From contig JAHCAR010000006.1 of the NCBI GenBank assembly GCA_019634795.1, positions 1 through 64,000 on the forward strand: a stretch of DNA of 64,000 nt, read 5' to 3'. Under the pieces are notes generated by a model that searched no databases, was not told the DNA's origin, and saw only the letters and a program-made list of their open reading frames with translations. Below, piece after piece: positions 17,166 through 29,044 of the stretch. Numbering within the stretch: the first letter of the stretch is position 1; every line of letters starts with the position of its first letter. This DNA comes from Dokdonella sp. Its GTDB lineage: Bacteria; Pseudomonadota; Gammaproteobacteria; Xanthomonadales; Rhodanobacteraceae. A program made the translations under genes and the position numbers.

Positions 17166-17315
17166 GCGGGCCGATCCGGGCGGGAGGCGAAGGGCGCAAG
17201 CGTGCCACAGTTCGCAAGGGTCGGGCTGTACAGCCACGCGATCTCGCCACACACTCGGGCAGATCAGCCATCGGAATCGTCGCACCCGCTGCGGCGATAG
17301 TGAGGAGGTACAGAC

Positions 17316-18494
17316 ATGTCGGGAGGCGCAAGCAGCCACCGGATCCGGCAGGCGACCCTGGTCGCGGGTAGCGCATTGATCGTGGCGACGATGCTGGCCG
17401 CAGGCTCGGGTTCGCACGGCTGGCTCCTGACCGGCCTGCTCGGACTCGGCGGCCTGCTGGTCGTGTTCGCCGCCTGCGAACTGATGATCCTCGCCGTCGA
17501 CGGCATCGGCTTGCGCGTGCGCATGAACCGGTATGTCGCCGGCACCATGGCCGGGCTGGCCAGCAATATTCCCGAGGTGGTCATGCTCGGTTTCGTGCTC
17601 GCAGCGACGCCGCGGGTCGGCTTCCTCGTCACCGTCGTCACCCTGCACGTCAGCGCGGCCGCATTCGGCATTTACAGCGCGCTGCTGCCACGCGATGCAA
17701 GCGGCAGTGCGGAGATGCCGAAGCCGCTGGTCCTGCTCAGCACCGATCTGTATGCCTGCGCCGCCGGCGTGTTCTTCGCCACCGGCGCGATCATGCTGTT
17801 GATGTATGTCTTCGATGCCGGCGTGCATCAGGGCAACGCGCTCAATGCAACCGACCTCTATGTGCTCGGTGCGGCCCTGCTGAGCGTCGAGCTGGTCGCG
17901 ATCACGCGTCTGGTCAAGCGCTTCAGCCGCGAACCGACAGAATCCGCGGACCATGCGACGACCGCAACGTCCACGACGAAAGGCGATGCGCCGACGATCG
18001 CGGCGGTCGCGGGATTCGGCCTGCTCGGCATCGTCGCCAGCGTGTTCGGCGGACATGCGGTCGGCAATTTCGCCGATGTGCTGGTCACCGCCCTCGACCA
18101 GGCCGGCTATCCGAAGATGGTCGGCGCACTCGTGCTCAGCGTGTTCGCCTCGACCGGTGCGTTCGTGATGATGGCCTCGGCGCATGCCAAGGGCATGTAC
18201 GACGTGGCCCTCGCCAATGCCTCGGGCCAGGTCACCCAGGTGCCGTTCGTGGTCCTGCCGTTCGCCCTGATCCTGCTCGCCGCATTCGGCCAGACCGGTG
18301 TCATCCCGCTGACATCGAGCGGTGGTGTATTGCCGATCGACCTCGATACGGTCAGCGTGCTGCTGCTCGGCTTCCCGTCGATGCTGATCCTGTGGAAGGC
18401 GATCCAGGACGACGGCACGGTCAACTGGCTTGAAACGACGACAATGATCGTCATCTTCGGCCTCGCCATCTATTTTCTCGCCGCGCACGGCTGA
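17316..18494 (+). CDS. CaCA-type sodium/calcium (cation) antiporter-like membrane protein
   Basis: 392 residues with roughly eleven hydrophobic segments in two halves. The first half has [18 protein letters not shown], which parallels the alpha-1 repeat (G(T)SLPE) of Na+/Ca2+ exchangers with Asn-Pro-Glu at the ion site. The second half has [23 protein letters not shown], the likely alpha-2 counterpart with an Asn-rich core. A hydrophilic loop ([20 protein letters not shown]) separates the halves, as is usual. The match is divergent, so the ion specificity is open. A strong AGGAGG at 17303-17308 precedes ATG 17316. Confidence 0.65.
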   Translation: MSGGASSHRIRQATLVAGSALIVATMLAAGSGSHGWLLTGLLGLGGLLVVFAACELMILAVDGIGLRVRMNRYVAGTMAGLASNIPEVVMLGFVLAATPRVGFLVTVVTLHVSAAAFGIYSALLPRDASGSAEMPKPLVLLSTDLYACAAGVFFATGAIMLLMYVFDAGVHQGNALNATDLYVLGAALLSVELVAITRLVKRFSREPTESADHATTATSTTKGDAPTIAAVAGFGLLGIVASVFGGHAVGNFADVLVTALDQAGYPKMVGALVLSVFASTGAFVMMASAHAKGMYDVALANASGQVTQVPFVVLPFALILLAAFGQTGVIPLTSSGGVLPIDLDTVSVLLLGFPSMLILWKAIQDDGTVNWLETTTMIVIFGLAIYFLAAHG

Positions 18495-18591
18495 ACTTCC
18501 GCACTGCCGGCAGGCACCGCGGCGCCTCGCGAGCATGACGGGACCCGCCCGGGCTCGCCACACGGCTCGCCACCAACGACGGAGCATGACC

Positions 18592-19581
<990 letters not shown>

Positions 19582-19597
19582 AGGCCGGGCCAGCGGC

Positions 19598-19619
19598 GCC
19601 CCGGAGTGACTTCCGGGGC
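19598..19619 (+). terminator. Hairpin after the aldo/keto reductase gene
   Basis: GCCCCGGA (19598-19605) and TCCGGGGC (19612-19619) form an 8-bp perfect stem 17 bases past the stop codon, followed by TTG only. A terminator role is plausible but the U-tract is weak. Confidence 0.4.
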
Positions 19620-19684
19620 TTGTGCACAATGTAATCGAGCCACAGAGTGTCTAATTCGATCGCCCCCGTTCGTCTCCATGGGGC

Positions 19685-19714
19685 TTGCGCGATTTGTCGA
19701 CAAACCTCTATTAT
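19685..19714 (+). promoter_or_regulatory. Promoter with palindromic operator for the RND efflux operon
   Basis: TTGCGC (19685-19690) and TATTAT (19709-19714) have 18-base spacing. Between them lies a perfect 12-base palindrome, TTTGTCGACAAA, at 19693-19704. A repressor bound there would block RNA polymerase, as TetR/MarR repressors do at many efflux operons. No regulator gene is adjacent. The region around it is clearly more AT-rich than the genes. Confidence 0.45.
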
Positions 19715-19752
19715 TGAACCGATAAGTTTTGTATTTTCGGACTCCCCTGCCC

Positions 19753-21294
19753 ATGAATCTCCCACGCTTCCGCGAAGCGGACGGTCGATTGCGCCGCGGC
19801 GCTACGCCTGTTCCGCTGCATCTCGTGGCCTGCTCTGTCGGCCTGCTCGCCCTGCTCTCCGGCTGTGCGGCCGGGCCCGATTTCCGTACGCCGACGCTGT
19901 CGGACGAGGCCGGCTATCGTGCCGAAGCCCTGCCCGCGGCGACCGCGGCGACCGACGGCCCGACCGGTGATGCGCAACGCTTTCTCGAAGGAGCAGAGGT
20001 TCCCGCGCAATGGTGGACCGGCTTCGGCAGCGAAGAACTGAACCGGCGCGTCAGCGAGGCCTTGGCCAACAGCCCGACCGTGGCCTCGGCCCAGGCTGCG
20101 CTGCGCAAGGCGCAGGAAGAGGCCGGTGTCGCCCGCGGCCAGCTGTTCCCGTCCGTGGACGCCGCGCTCGGCGCGAACAGGCAGAAGAACCCGGTCACGA
20201 CCGGCGGCGCTTTCTCGAGTTCGCCTTACACGATCTACAACGCCTCGGTCGATGTCGGCTACACGCTCGACCTGTTCGGTGGCGTTCGCCGTGGCGTCGA
20301 GGCGCAACGCGCGCTCGCCGACTACCAGCAGTTCCAGCTCGAAGGCACCTATCTGAGCCTCGCCTCGAACGTGGTCACGACGAGCATACTCGAAGCCTCG
20401 CTGCGCGAGCAGATTCGCGCCACCGAAGACATCGTCGAGGCTTATCGCCAGCAATACGACCTGGTCGACAAGCAGTTCTCGACCGGCGCCAAGTCGCAGG
20501 GCGACGTGCTCCTAGCGCAGAGCCAGGTGGCGACCGCACGCGCCGGCTTGCCGGCCCTGCGCAAGGCGCTCGAACGTGCCCGCACCCAGCTCGCCGTCTA
20601 TCTCGGTCGCTTTCCTTCGCAGGCCGAACTCGAGGCCCTCGATCTCGACGCACTGAGCCTGCCCGACGAGGTTCCGGTCAGCCTGCCTTCCGAGCTGGTG
20701 CGCCGGCGGCCGGACATCCGCGCAGCCGAAGCGCGTCTGCACGAAGCGACCGCGCGCGTCGGCGTCGCCACGGCGAACCTGTTTCCGAGCATCGGCCTCT
20801 CAGCCTCGTTCGGCTCGCAAGCCGTCGATCGCGGCGACCTGTTCGGCGGTTCCGCCGAGGCCTGGAGTCTCGGTTTGAACCTGCTGCAGCCGATCTTCCG
20901 TGGCGGCAGCCTGCGCGCGCAGAAACGCGCGGCCGAGGCCGGACTCGACCAGGCCGCGGCCGACTACCGCACGACCGTGCTGACCGCGTTCCAGAACGTC
21001 GCCGACAGCCTGCGCGCGCTCGAGCTCGATGCCGAAAGCTTGGCCTCGCAGGCCGCCGCCCAGGAGGCGACCTCGAACAGCCTGGCCCTGACCCGCCGCC
21101 AATACGAGGATGGCTCGGTGGCCTATTTGCAGGTACTCGACGCGACCCGTCTCTACCAGCAAACGCGGCTTGCCGTGATTGACGCGCGGGCCACCCGCCT
21201 GGCCGATACGGCAGCGCTTTATGCCGCTCTCGGTGGCGGCTTCGCCAGCACCGGCGAAGGGCTCACGCAAGCCGAAGCTGCTTCGGAGCGCTAG
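19753..21294 (+). CDS. RND efflux outer-membrane factor lipoprotein (NodT/OprM-like)
   Basis: Forms the trimeric outer-membrane exit duct of a tripartite efflux pump; 513 residues. The lipobox LLSGC puts the lipidated cysteine at C38 after a long basic N-region. The mature part starts GPDFRTPTL, typical of NodT proteins. Two repeats follow with long coiled helices (for example NSPTVASAQAALRKAQEEAGVARGQ and the RRPDIRAAEARLHEATARVGVATANLFPSI repeat). The ATG at 19753 was preferred to an upstream non-ATG start because it gives the signal sequence. It is the first gene of a three-gene operon; having the outer-membrane gene first is less common than having it last. Confidence 0.94.
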   Translation: MNLPRFREADGRLRRGATPVPLHLVACSVGLLALLSGCAAGPDFRTPTLSDEAGYRAEALPAATAATDGPTGDAQRFLEGAEVPAQWWTGFGSEELNRRVSEALANSPTVASAQAALRKAQEEAGVARGQLFPSVDAALGANRQKNPVTTGGAFSSSPYTIYNASVDVGYTLDLFGGVRRGVEAQRALADYQQFQLEGTYLSLASNVVTTSILEASLREQIRATEDIVEAYRQQYDLVDKQFSTGAKSQGDVLLAQSQVATARAGLPALRKALERARTQLAVYLGRFPSQAELEALDLDALSLPDEVPVSLPSELVRRRPDIRAAEARLHEATARVGVATANLFPSIGLSASFGSQAVDRGDLFGGSAEAWSLGLNLLQPIFRGGSLRAQKRAAEAGLDQAAADYRTTVLTAFQNVADSLRALELDAESLASQAAAQEATSNSLALTRRQYEDGSVAYLQVLDATRLYQQTRLAVIDARATRLADTAALYAALGGGFASTGEGLTQAEAASER

Positions 21295-21384
21295 GCGCAG
21301 GGCCTTGAAGTATCAAAATACGGCCGGTCGATGGCGGCACGCAGACCGGTTCCGAACCAGACCCCAAGAAAAAGAGGATTGCGC

Positions 21385-22551
21385 ATGAAATCGCGCAGCG
21401 AACGCAAACCGAGTACCACCAAACGCATGATCATCATGGGCATCTTCGTCGGCGGCTTTCTGGCCCTGTTGATCGCCTGGAACCTGTTCGGCCAGTACAT
21501 GGCCAGTCAGGCCGCACTGCAGTCGCACGTGCCGCCGCAGACGGTGACCTCGATGAAGGTCGGCAAGGATTTCTGGCAGCCCGAGCATACCAGCGTCGGC
21601 TCCTTGCGTGCCGCCCGCGGTGCCGACCTCGCCTTCGACGTCAGCGGCCTGGTCAGCGCCGTGCGCGTGAAGTCCGGCGAAGAGGTCAAGCAGGGCCAGC
21701 TGCTGGTCGAACTGAATGCCGACGACCTGGTCGCCCAACGCCGCCAGCTCGAAGCGAATGCGGTGCTGCTCAAGACCAATCTCGAGCGCGCCCGCCAGCA
21801 GCTCGCCTACAAGGGCATCAGCCAGGCCGACTTCGACAGCGCCGAGGCCAGCTACAAGGCCGCCCAGGCCGGTGTCGCCCAGCAACAGGCCCTAGTCGAC
21901 AAGCGCCAATTGCGCGCGCCGTTCAGCGGACGCGTCGGCATCGTCAGTCTCAATCCCGGCAGCTATGTGAACTCGGGCGATGTCGTGATGACCCTGCAGC
22001 AGGTCGATCCGATCTTCGTCGACCTCAACGTGCCGCAGGGCAGCCTCGCCGAGATCAAGGTCGGCCAGACCGCGATCCTTACGCTGGATTCCTTCGCCGA
22101 TCATCCGTTCATCGGCGAGGTGACGGCAATCAGCCCGAAGCTCGATCCGGCGACGCGCAACGTCGAGGTCGAGGCCAGCGTGCCGAACCCGGACCAGCTG
22201 CTGAAGCCCGGCATGTTCGCCAACGTCGCGATCCAGGTCGGCCAGCAGAAGGAGTTCCTGACCCTGCCGCAGACCGCGATCACCTTCAATCCGTATGGCG
22301 AGACGGTGTTCCTGGTCAAGCCTTCGGACAAGAAGGACGCCCAGGGCAAGCCCGGGATGCCGACCGCGCAGTCGGTGTTCGTCACTACCGGCCTCAAGCG
22401 CGGCGACCAGATCGCCGTGCTGAGCGGCATCCAGGAGGGCGACGAAGTCGTCACCAGCGGCCAGCTCAAGATCAAGAACGGCACGCCGCTGATCATCGAC
22501 AACAGCAAGCAGCCACCGAATGACCCGGCGCCGACGCCCCAGGAACAGTAG
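21385..22551 (+). CDS. RND efflux periplasmic adaptor (membrane fusion protein)
   Basis: Bridges pump and outer-membrane duct; 388 residues. A single N-terminal anchor helix (about 15-36) is followed by the lipoyl-like half-motif GLVSAVRVKSGEEVKQGQLLVEL, a helical hairpin (DDLVAQRRQLEANAVLLKTNLERARQQL) and its return RAPFSGRVGIVSLNPGSYVNSGDVV. The beta-barrel and membrane-proximal domains come last, and the tail is proline-rich. AGAGGA upstream supports ATG 21385. It lacks a lipobox, so it is membrane-anchored rather than lipidated, unlike AcrA. Confidence 0.94.
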   Translation: MKSRSERKPSTTKRMIIMGIFVGGFLALLIAWNLFGQYMASQAALQSHVPPQTVTSMKVGKDFWQPEHTSVGSLRAARGADLAFDVSGLVSAVRVKSGEEVKQGQLLVELNADDLVAQRRQLEANAVLLKTNLERARQQLAYKGISQADFDSAEASYKAAQAGVAQQQALVDKRQLRAPFSGRVGIVSLNPGSYVNSGDVVMTLQQVDPIFVDLNVPQGSLAEIKVGQTAILTLDSFADHPFIGEVTAISPKLDPATRNVEVEASVPNPDQLLKPGMFANVAIQVGQQKEFLTLPQTAITFNPYGETVFLVKPSDKKDAQGKPGMPTAQSVFVTTGLKRGDQIAVLSGIQEGDEVVTSGQLKIKNGTPLIIDNSKQPPNDPAPTPQEQ

Positions 22552-22644
22552 CGATGTCGTGAACGTGGCGGCAGCCAGCGGCGCCAAGAAGGTGCCGCCC
22601 GGCCGGCCCGGTCGCTCCATCCAAATCCAGCGAAGCGGAACCTC

Positions 22645-25600
22645 ATGAAATTCACCGACTCCTTCATCAACAAGCCGGTCTGGGCGATCGTCGTCAGCCT
22701 GGTCATCCTGGTCCTCGGCCTGCGTTCGGTCATCGACATGACCGTGCGCCAGTTCCCGAAGACCGAGAACGCGGTGGTCACGGTCAGCACGGCCTACTAC
22801 GGCGCCGATGCGCAGACCGTGGCCGGCTTCATCACCCAGCCGCTCGAATCGGCGATCGCGCAGGCCCAGGGCATCGACTACCTGTCGTCCTCGAGCGTGA
22901 CCGGCGTATCGACGATCACCGCTACCCTCAAGCTCAATTACGACTCGAACCGGGCCCTGACCGAAATCCAGACCCAGATCAGCTCGGTGACCAACCAGCT
23001 GCCGCCGCAGGCGCAGCAACCGGTGGTGTCGGTGCAGGTCGGCGAAACCACGGCCTCGATGTACCTCGGCTTCTACAGCGACACGCTGCCGACCAACAAC
23101 ATCACCGACTACATGATCCGCGTGATCAAGCCGCAGCTCGATGCCATCGACGGCGTCCAGGAAGCGCAGGTCATCGGCGGCCGCCGCTTTGCCCTGCGCG
23201 CCTGGCTCGACCCGGTGCGCATGGCCGCCCAGGGCGTCACCGCCGCCGATGTCTCGCAGGCGCTGTCGGCCAACAACTACCTGGCCGCCGTCGGCGCGAC
23301 CAAGGGCAATGCCGTCACGGTCGCCCTGACCGCGGCCACCGACCTGCATTCGGTCGGCGAATTCCGCAAGCTCGCGGTGAAGTCGAAGGATGGCGCGATC
23401 GTGCGTCTGGAAGACGTCGCCAATGTCGTCCTCGGCGCCGAGGATTACGACTCGTTCGTCGCCTTCGACGGCAACCAGTCGGTGTTCGTCGGCATCAAGA
23501 CGGCGCCCGATGCGAACGTGCTCGACGTCGCCGAGCGCGTGCGCAATGCCTTTCCCGACATCCAGGCCCAGCTGCCGGCCGGCCTTACCGCGAACATCGC
23601 CTACGATGCCACCCAGTTCATCACGACCTCGATCGAGGAAGTGGTCAAGACCCTGGTCGAGGCGCTGCTCATCGTGACCCTCGTCATCTTCCTGTTCATG
23701 GGCAGCATCCGTGCCGTGATGATTCCGGTCATCGCCATGCCGCTGTCGCTGATCGGCGCGTTCTTCATCATGCTGGTGCTCGGCTACACGATCAATCTGA
23801 TCACGTTGCTCGCCCTGGTGCTGGCGATCGGCCTGGTCGTCGACGATGCCATCATCGTCGTCGAGAACGTCGACCGGCACATCACCGAGGAAGGCAAGAC
23901 GCCGCTGCAGGCGGCCCTGGTCGCCGCGCGAGAACTGACCGGACCGATCATCGCCATGACCATCGTGCTGATCGCCGTCTACGTGCCGATCGGCTTCCAG
24001 GGCGGGCTGACCGGTGCGTTGTTCACCGAGTTCGCCTTCACCCTGGCCGGGGCGGTCACCGTGTCGGCGATCATCGCGCTGTGCCTGAGCCCGATGATGT
24101 GCTCGCGTTTCCTGCGCGACACCCACGAGGGCAGCCGCTTCGTCGCCTTCATCGACCGCCAGTTCGATCGCCTGCACAACGGTTACCAACGGCGCCTGCA
24201 CGGCATTCTCGATACGTGGATCGTGCTCGTCGTGATGGGCGCGATGATCTTCGGTGGCACGATCTTCCTGTTCATGAACTCGCAGTCGGAACTCGCCCCG
24301 CAGGAAGACCAGGGCTTCGTCGTCGGCATCGCCACCGGCGCGCCGAACGCTTCGCCGGCGCAGGTCAAGAGCTACATGACCGAAATGCAGGCGATCACCA
24401 AGTCCATTCCCGAGGTCAAGCAGACCTTCCAGATCAGCGGCGTCAACGGACCGAACTCGGTGCTGACCGGAGCCAAGCTGGTGCCGTGGAGCGAACGCTC
24501 GCGAAACGCCACCGAGATCCAGAACGAGCTGCAGCAGAAGTGGGGCAGCATGGCCGCGACCAACGCCTTCGCGTTCCAGTTCCCGTCGCTGCCGGGCGCC
24601 CAGGGCCAGCCGGTCGGCGTCGTGCTGTCGACGACCGAGCCGTTCGAGAATCTCTACGAGGTCTCCAAGAACGTGTTGGCCAAACTGCAGTCCAGCGGCA
24701 AGTTCTGGTTCATCGACATGGACCTGAAGATCGACAAGCCGCAGAGCACGCTCGAAGTCGATCGCGACATGATCACCGCGCTCGGCCTGACCCAGCAGGA
24801 TGTCGGCGCCTCGCTCGGCGCCGCCCTCGGCGGCGGCTACGTCAACTATTTCTCGATCGCCGGTCGCTCCTATCGCGTGATTCCGCAGGTCCTGCAGAAG
24901 GATCGCCTGAACCCCGACCAGGTGCTCGACTACTACATCCGCACCGGCGACGGTTCGCTGGTGCAGGCCTCAACGGTCGCCAGCATCCGCGATTCGGTCG
25001 TGCCACAGTCGCTGACGCGTTTCCAGCAGCTCAATGCAGTGACCTTCTCCGGCGTGCCGAGCGTGACCCAGGGCGAAGCCATCGAATTCGTCCGCAACAC
25101 GATCCGGGAAATCGCGCCGTCCGGCTACCAGGTTGACTATTCGGGCCAGTCACGGCAGTTCATGAACGAGACCGGCGGGTTCGCGCTGACCCTGCTGTTC
25201 GCCGTGATCATCGTCTATCTGGCCCTGGCCGCGCAGTTCAACAGCCTGCGCGATCCGATCGTGATCCTGGTCTCGGTGCCGATGGCGATGTTCGGCGCGA
25301 TGATCTTCATCAACCTGCTGCCCGGCTTCGTCGGCATGGGCCTGTCCTCGCGCTGGGCCACTTCGCTCAACATCTACACCCAGGTCGGCCTGGTCACCCT
25401 GATGGGCCTGATCTCCAAGCACGGCATCCTGATCGTCGAGTTCGCCAACGAGCTGCAGCGCGCCGGCAAGAGCAAGCGCGAAGCGATCGAGCAGGCCGCC
25501 GCGACGCGCCTGCGGCCGATCCTGATGACCACCGCGGCGATGGTGCTCGGCGTCATGCCGCTGGTGATCGCCAGCGGCGCTGGCGCGGCCGGCCGCTTCA

Positions 25601-25767
25601 ACATGGGCCTCGTCATCACCACCGGACTGACCATCGGCACGCTGTTCACGCTGTTCGTGGTGCCGGCCTTCTACATGCTGCTGGCCGAAGACCATCACGG
25701 CGAGGCGGCCAAGCAGCTCGAGAACGGCGAAGCGCAGGCGCCGGCTGCCGACGGGTTACCGGCCTGA
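22645..25767 (+). CDS. RND multidrug efflux permease (AcrB/MexB type, HAE1)
   Basis: Proton-driven inner-membrane pump of 1040 residues, the expected length. The opening MKFTDSFINKPVWAIVVSLVILVLG is helix 1. Porter-domain repeats follow. Helix 4 has the proton-relay pair D400-D401 in GLVVDDAIIVVENVDRH, equivalent to AcrB D407/D408. The second half repeats the layout (YLALAAQFNSLRDPIVILVSVPMA; GLVTLMGLISKHGILIVEFANE). No subfamily can be assigned by eye, and substrates are unknown. It follows the adaptor by 93 bases and closes the operon. Confidence 0.95.
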   Translation: MKFTDSFINKPVWAIVVSLVILVLGLRSVIDMTVRQFPKTENAVVTVSTAYYGADAQTVAGFITQPLESAIAQAQGIDYLSSSSVTGVSTITATLKLNYDSNRALTEIQTQISSVTNQLPPQAQQPVVSVQVGETTASMYLGFYSDTLPTNNITDYMIRVIKPQLDAIDGVQEAQVIGGRRFALRAWLDPVRMAAQGVTAADVSQALSANNYLAAVGATKGNAVTVALTAATDLHSVGEFRKLAVKSKDGAIVRLEDVANVVLGAEDYDSFVAFDGNQSVFVGIKTAPDANVLDVAERVRNAFPDIQAQLPAGLTANIAYDATQFITTSIEEVVKTLVEALLIVTLVIFLFMGSIRAVMIPVIAMPLSLIGAFFIMLVLGYTINLITLLALVLAIGLVVDDAIIVVENVDRHITEEGKTPLQAALVAARELTGPIIAMTIVLIAVYVPIGFQGGLTGALFTEFAFTLAGAVTVSAIIALCLSPMMCSRFLRDTHEGSRFVAFIDRQFDRLHNGYQRRLHGILDTWIVLVVMGAMIFGGTIFLFMNSQSELAPQEDQGFVVGIATGAPNASPAQVKSYMTEMQAITKSIPEVKQTFQISGVNGPNSVLTGAKLVPWSERSRNATEIQNELQQKWGSMAATNAFAFQFPSLPGAQGQPVGVVLSTTEPFENLYEVSKNVLAKLQSSGKFWFIDMDLKIDKPQSTLEVDRDMITALGLTQQDVGASLGAALGGGYVNYFSIAGRSYRVIPQVLQKDRLNPDQVLDYYIRTGDGSLVQASTVASIRDSVVPQSLTRFQQLNAVTFSGVPSVTQGEAIEFVRNTIREIAPSGYQVDYSGQSRQFMNETGGFALTLLFAVIIVYLALAAQFNSLRDPIVILVSVPMAMFGAMIFINLLPGFVGMGLSSRWATSLNIYTQVGLVTLMGLISKHGILIVEFANELQRAGKSKREAIEQAAATRLRPILMTTAAMVLGVMPLVIASGAGAAGRFNMGLVITTGLTIGTLFTLFVVPAFYMLLAEDHHGEAAKQLENGEAQAPAADGLPA

Positions 25768-25819
25768 AACGAGCGGTGCGGCAACGGCGGTCCCGTTGCC
25801 GCACCGTTAGAATGGCGGT

Positions 25820-26653
25820 ATGAATGATCGCCTGACCGATTCCCCGCTCGGCCGTGTCGCTGCCGGCAGCAAGCAGCATGATCCGGGCCTGCTGTTCCCG
25901 GTCGCGCGCGCACCGGGCCGCGAGCAGCTCGGCTTCGGATCGGCGCTGCCGTTCGAGGGCGTCGACATCTGGAACGGCTACGAGCTTTCCTGGCTCGACC
26001 CACGCGGCAAGCCGGTCGTCGCCATCGCCGAGTTCCGCGTGCCGGCGTCGACGCCTAACCTGATCGAGTCGAAATCCTTCAAGCTCTATCTGAACAGCCT
26101 CAACCAGGAGCGTCATGCCGACGCCGCCTCGGTCCGCGATCTGCTTGCCCATGACCTGTCGGCCGCCGCCGGTGGCACGATCGAGGTAGCCCTGGCAGCA
26201 GTCGACCGCCCGCTGGCCTCGATGCAGGGCGCCTTCGAGGGTGAGTGCATCGACGGGCTGCCGGTAGCCATCGATTGCTACGGCCCGCCGCAGGCGCAAC
26301 TGCTCGGGGTGCGGCCGCAGCCGTCGACCATCGAGGAGACCCTCATCTCGCACCTGCTCAAGTCGAACTGCCCGGTCACCGGGCAGCCGGACTGGGCCAG
26401 CGTGCAGATCCGCTATGCCGGCGCACCGATCGACCGCGAGGGCCTGTTGCGCTACCTGGTCAGCTACCGCGAACACGACGACTTCCACGAACACTGCGTC
26501 GAGCGCATCTTCCGCGACCTGCTGGCACGCTGCGCACCGACACGGCTGACCGTGAGCGCGCGCTATACCCGGCGCGGCGGCCTCGACATCAACCCGTGGC
26601 GCAGCAACGATCCGCGCCAGTACGCCGACAATCCACGCCTGTTGCGCCAGTGA
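25820..26653 (+). CDS. queF: NADPH-dependent 7-cyano-7-deazaguanine reductase (class II QueF)
   Basis: Reduces preQ0 to preQ1 in queuosine synthesis; cytoplasmic. The 277 residues match the long two-domain (YqcD) form. The NADPH-binding motif [11 protein letters not shown] (83-93) lies in the N-terminal half and the catalytic cysteine C184 in [14 protein letters not shown] in the C-terminal half, followed by [10 protein letters not shown]. No Shine-Dalgarno precedes the ATG. TAGAAT at 25808-25813 ends six bases before it, so translation could be leaderless. It stands alone, not with queC, queD or queE. Confidence 0.96.
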   Translation: MNDRLTDSPLGRVAAGSKQHDPGLLFPVARAPGREQLGFGSALPFEGVDIWNGYELSWLDPRGKPVVAIAEFRVPASTPNLIESKSFKLYLNSLNQERHADAASVRDLLAHDLSAAAGGTIEVALAAVDRPLASMQGAFEGECIDGLPVAIDCYGPPQAQLLGVRPQPSTIEETLISHLLKSNCPVTGQPDWASVQIRYAGAPIDREGLLRYLVSYREHDDFHEHCVERIFRDLLARCAPTRLTVSARYTRRGGLDINPWRSNDPRQYADNPRLLRQ

Positions 26654-26659
26654 GGTCGG

Positions 26660-26682
26660 CGCCGCGTGGCGTGAACGCGGCG
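26660..26682 (+). terminator. Hairpin after queF
   Basis: CGCCGCGT (26660-26667) and ACGCGGCG (26675-26682) make an 8-bp perfect stem with a 7-base loop, just past the queF stop. No U-tract follows. A perfect TTGACA at 26692-26697 begins ten bases later and may be the -35 of the LysM gene, although no good -10 is seen at 17 bases. Confidence 0.35.
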
Positions 26683-26775
26683 TAACCACTGTTGACAAAC
26701 GGACGTCCGAAAAACGATTTCTTAACGCGTGTCCGGTGTACCTTGGCCGCTTGATTCCCTGCGGAGGTGAGGACC

Positions 26776-27087
26776 ATGGCCAACGAACCCGGCAAGCCGG
26801 ATTTCTCCAACGTCAAGAGCGGCAGCAGCTCGAGCGCCGAGCCGGCCAAGGCAAAGCCCGATTTCGGCAATGTCAGCAGCGGCGCAGCCTCGACCGCGCC
26901 GCCCGCGGCCAGCACCTTGCAGACCTACACCGTGGCCAAGGGTGACAGCCTTTCCAAGATCGCCAAGAAGTTCTACGGCAACGCCAACCAGTGGCGCGTG
27001 ATCTTCGAAGCCAACCGCGATCGCATCAGCAATCCGGACCTGATCCAGATCGGCCAGGTCCTGAAGATTCCGCCATCGAAGTCCTGA
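26776..27087 (+). CDS. Small LysM-domain protein
   Basis: 103 residues. The N-terminal 45 are low-complexity and hold a duplicated motif, GKPDFSNVKSG (6-16) and AKPDFGNVSSG (26-36). A LysM domain follows at about 50-98 (YTVAKGDSLSKIAKKFYGNANQWRVIFEANRD...LIQIGQVLKIP). There is no signal peptide, so it is probably cytoplasmic or non-classically located, like the YgaU/Kbp LysM proteins, but the BON domain of Kbp is absent. GGAGGTGAGG upstream gives a strong SD for ATG 26776. The next gene starts 20 bases on, so the two are likely cotranscribed. Confidence 0.85.
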   Translation: MANEPGKPDFSNVKSGSSSSAEPAKAKPDFGNVSSGAASTAPPAASTLQTYTVAKGDSLSKIAKKFYGNANQWRVIFEANRDRISNPDLIQIGQVLKIPPSKS

Positions 27088-27107
27088 CCCCAAGGAGGCT
27101 CACCATC

Positions 27108-27587
27108 ATGAAACCCATGCACAGCATCTCGCTCGCCGCAGCCGTCGGCATCGCCCTCGCCCTGTCGGCCTGCGGCAAAAAGGAAGAGGCTCCGGCCCCG
27201 ACCGTCGCGCCCGCGCCGCCGCCGGTGACGGCCGAAGTTGCGCCGCCGCCGGCCCCGGAAGGAGTCAGCTTCGCCGGGCTCACCCTCGGCACCGCGGTCG
27301 ACGCCGAGCAGAAGATCAGCGCACCGGCGACCACGTTTGCGCCGACCGACATGATCTATGCCGCCGTCGCGACCAACGGCGCCGCTCCGAACGCCGCGAT
27401 CGTCGCGCGCTGGACCTACGGCGACGGCCAGCTGGTCGACGAAAGCGACGAGTCGATCGCACCGACCGGCCCGGCCACGACCACCTTCCACATCGCCAAG
27501 CCCGATGGCTGGCCGGTCGGCAAGTACAAGGTCGACATCAGCATCGACGGCAATCCGGTCGCCAGCCAGGAATTCGAGGTCAAGTAG
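27108..27587 (+). CDS. Putative lipoprotein of unknown function
   Basis: 159 residues. The signal sequence ends in a lipobox, LSAC, with C22 as the lipid site, followed by GKKEE and a proline-rich linker (APAPTVAPAPPPVTAEVAPPP). The folded part (about 55-159) is beta-rich with WTYGDGQLVDE and an Ig-like last strand, GWPVGKYKVDISIDGNPVASQEFEV. Such domains often bind partners or ligands. AAGGAGG at 27091-27097 supports ATG 27108. It is downstream of the LysM gene and closed by a strong hairpin. Confidence 0.75.
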   Translation: MKPMHSISLAAAVGIALALSACGKKEEAPAPTVAPAPPPVTAEVAPPPAPEGVSFAGLTLGTAVDAEQKISAPATTFAPTDMIYAAVATNGAAPNAAIVARWTYGDGQLVDESDESIAPTGPATTTFHIAKPDGWPVGKYKVDISIDGNPVASQEFEVK

Positions 27588-27614
27588 CGACCGCTGCACC
27601 TGCCGGCAGCACCC

Positions 27615-27646
27615 CGACGAGGCGCGGAGCGATCCGCGCCTCGTCG
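27615..27646 (+). terminator. Strong hairpin terminator after the LysM-lipoprotein pair
   Basis: CGACGAGGCGCGGA (27615-27628) and TCCGCGCCTCGTCG (27633-27646) form a perfect 14-bp stem with a GCGA loop, followed by CGTTTGG. The U-run is short, but the stem strength and position 28 bases after the stop support termination. Confidence 0.55.
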
Positions 27647-27675
27647 CGTTTGGCGATACCGCGCCGCACGCGACA

Positions 27676-27705
27676 TTGGCACCGCCGGCGCATTCCGGGG
27701 ACAAT
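27676..27705 (+). promoter_or_regulatory. Probable icd promoter
   Basis: TTGGCA (27676-27681) and GACAAT (27700-27705) are spaced 18 bases apart, about 70 bases before the icd start and just after the preceding terminator hairpin. Confidence 0.4.
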
Positions 27706-27776
27706 AGCGGCGACCCGCGCCACGCCGCCGCCCGCCGGTGGCCCCCTGCGCATCCACCCTTCCAGCGGAGACCTTC

Positions 27777-29036
<1,260 letters not shown>

Positions 29037-29044
29037 TTGCAAGC

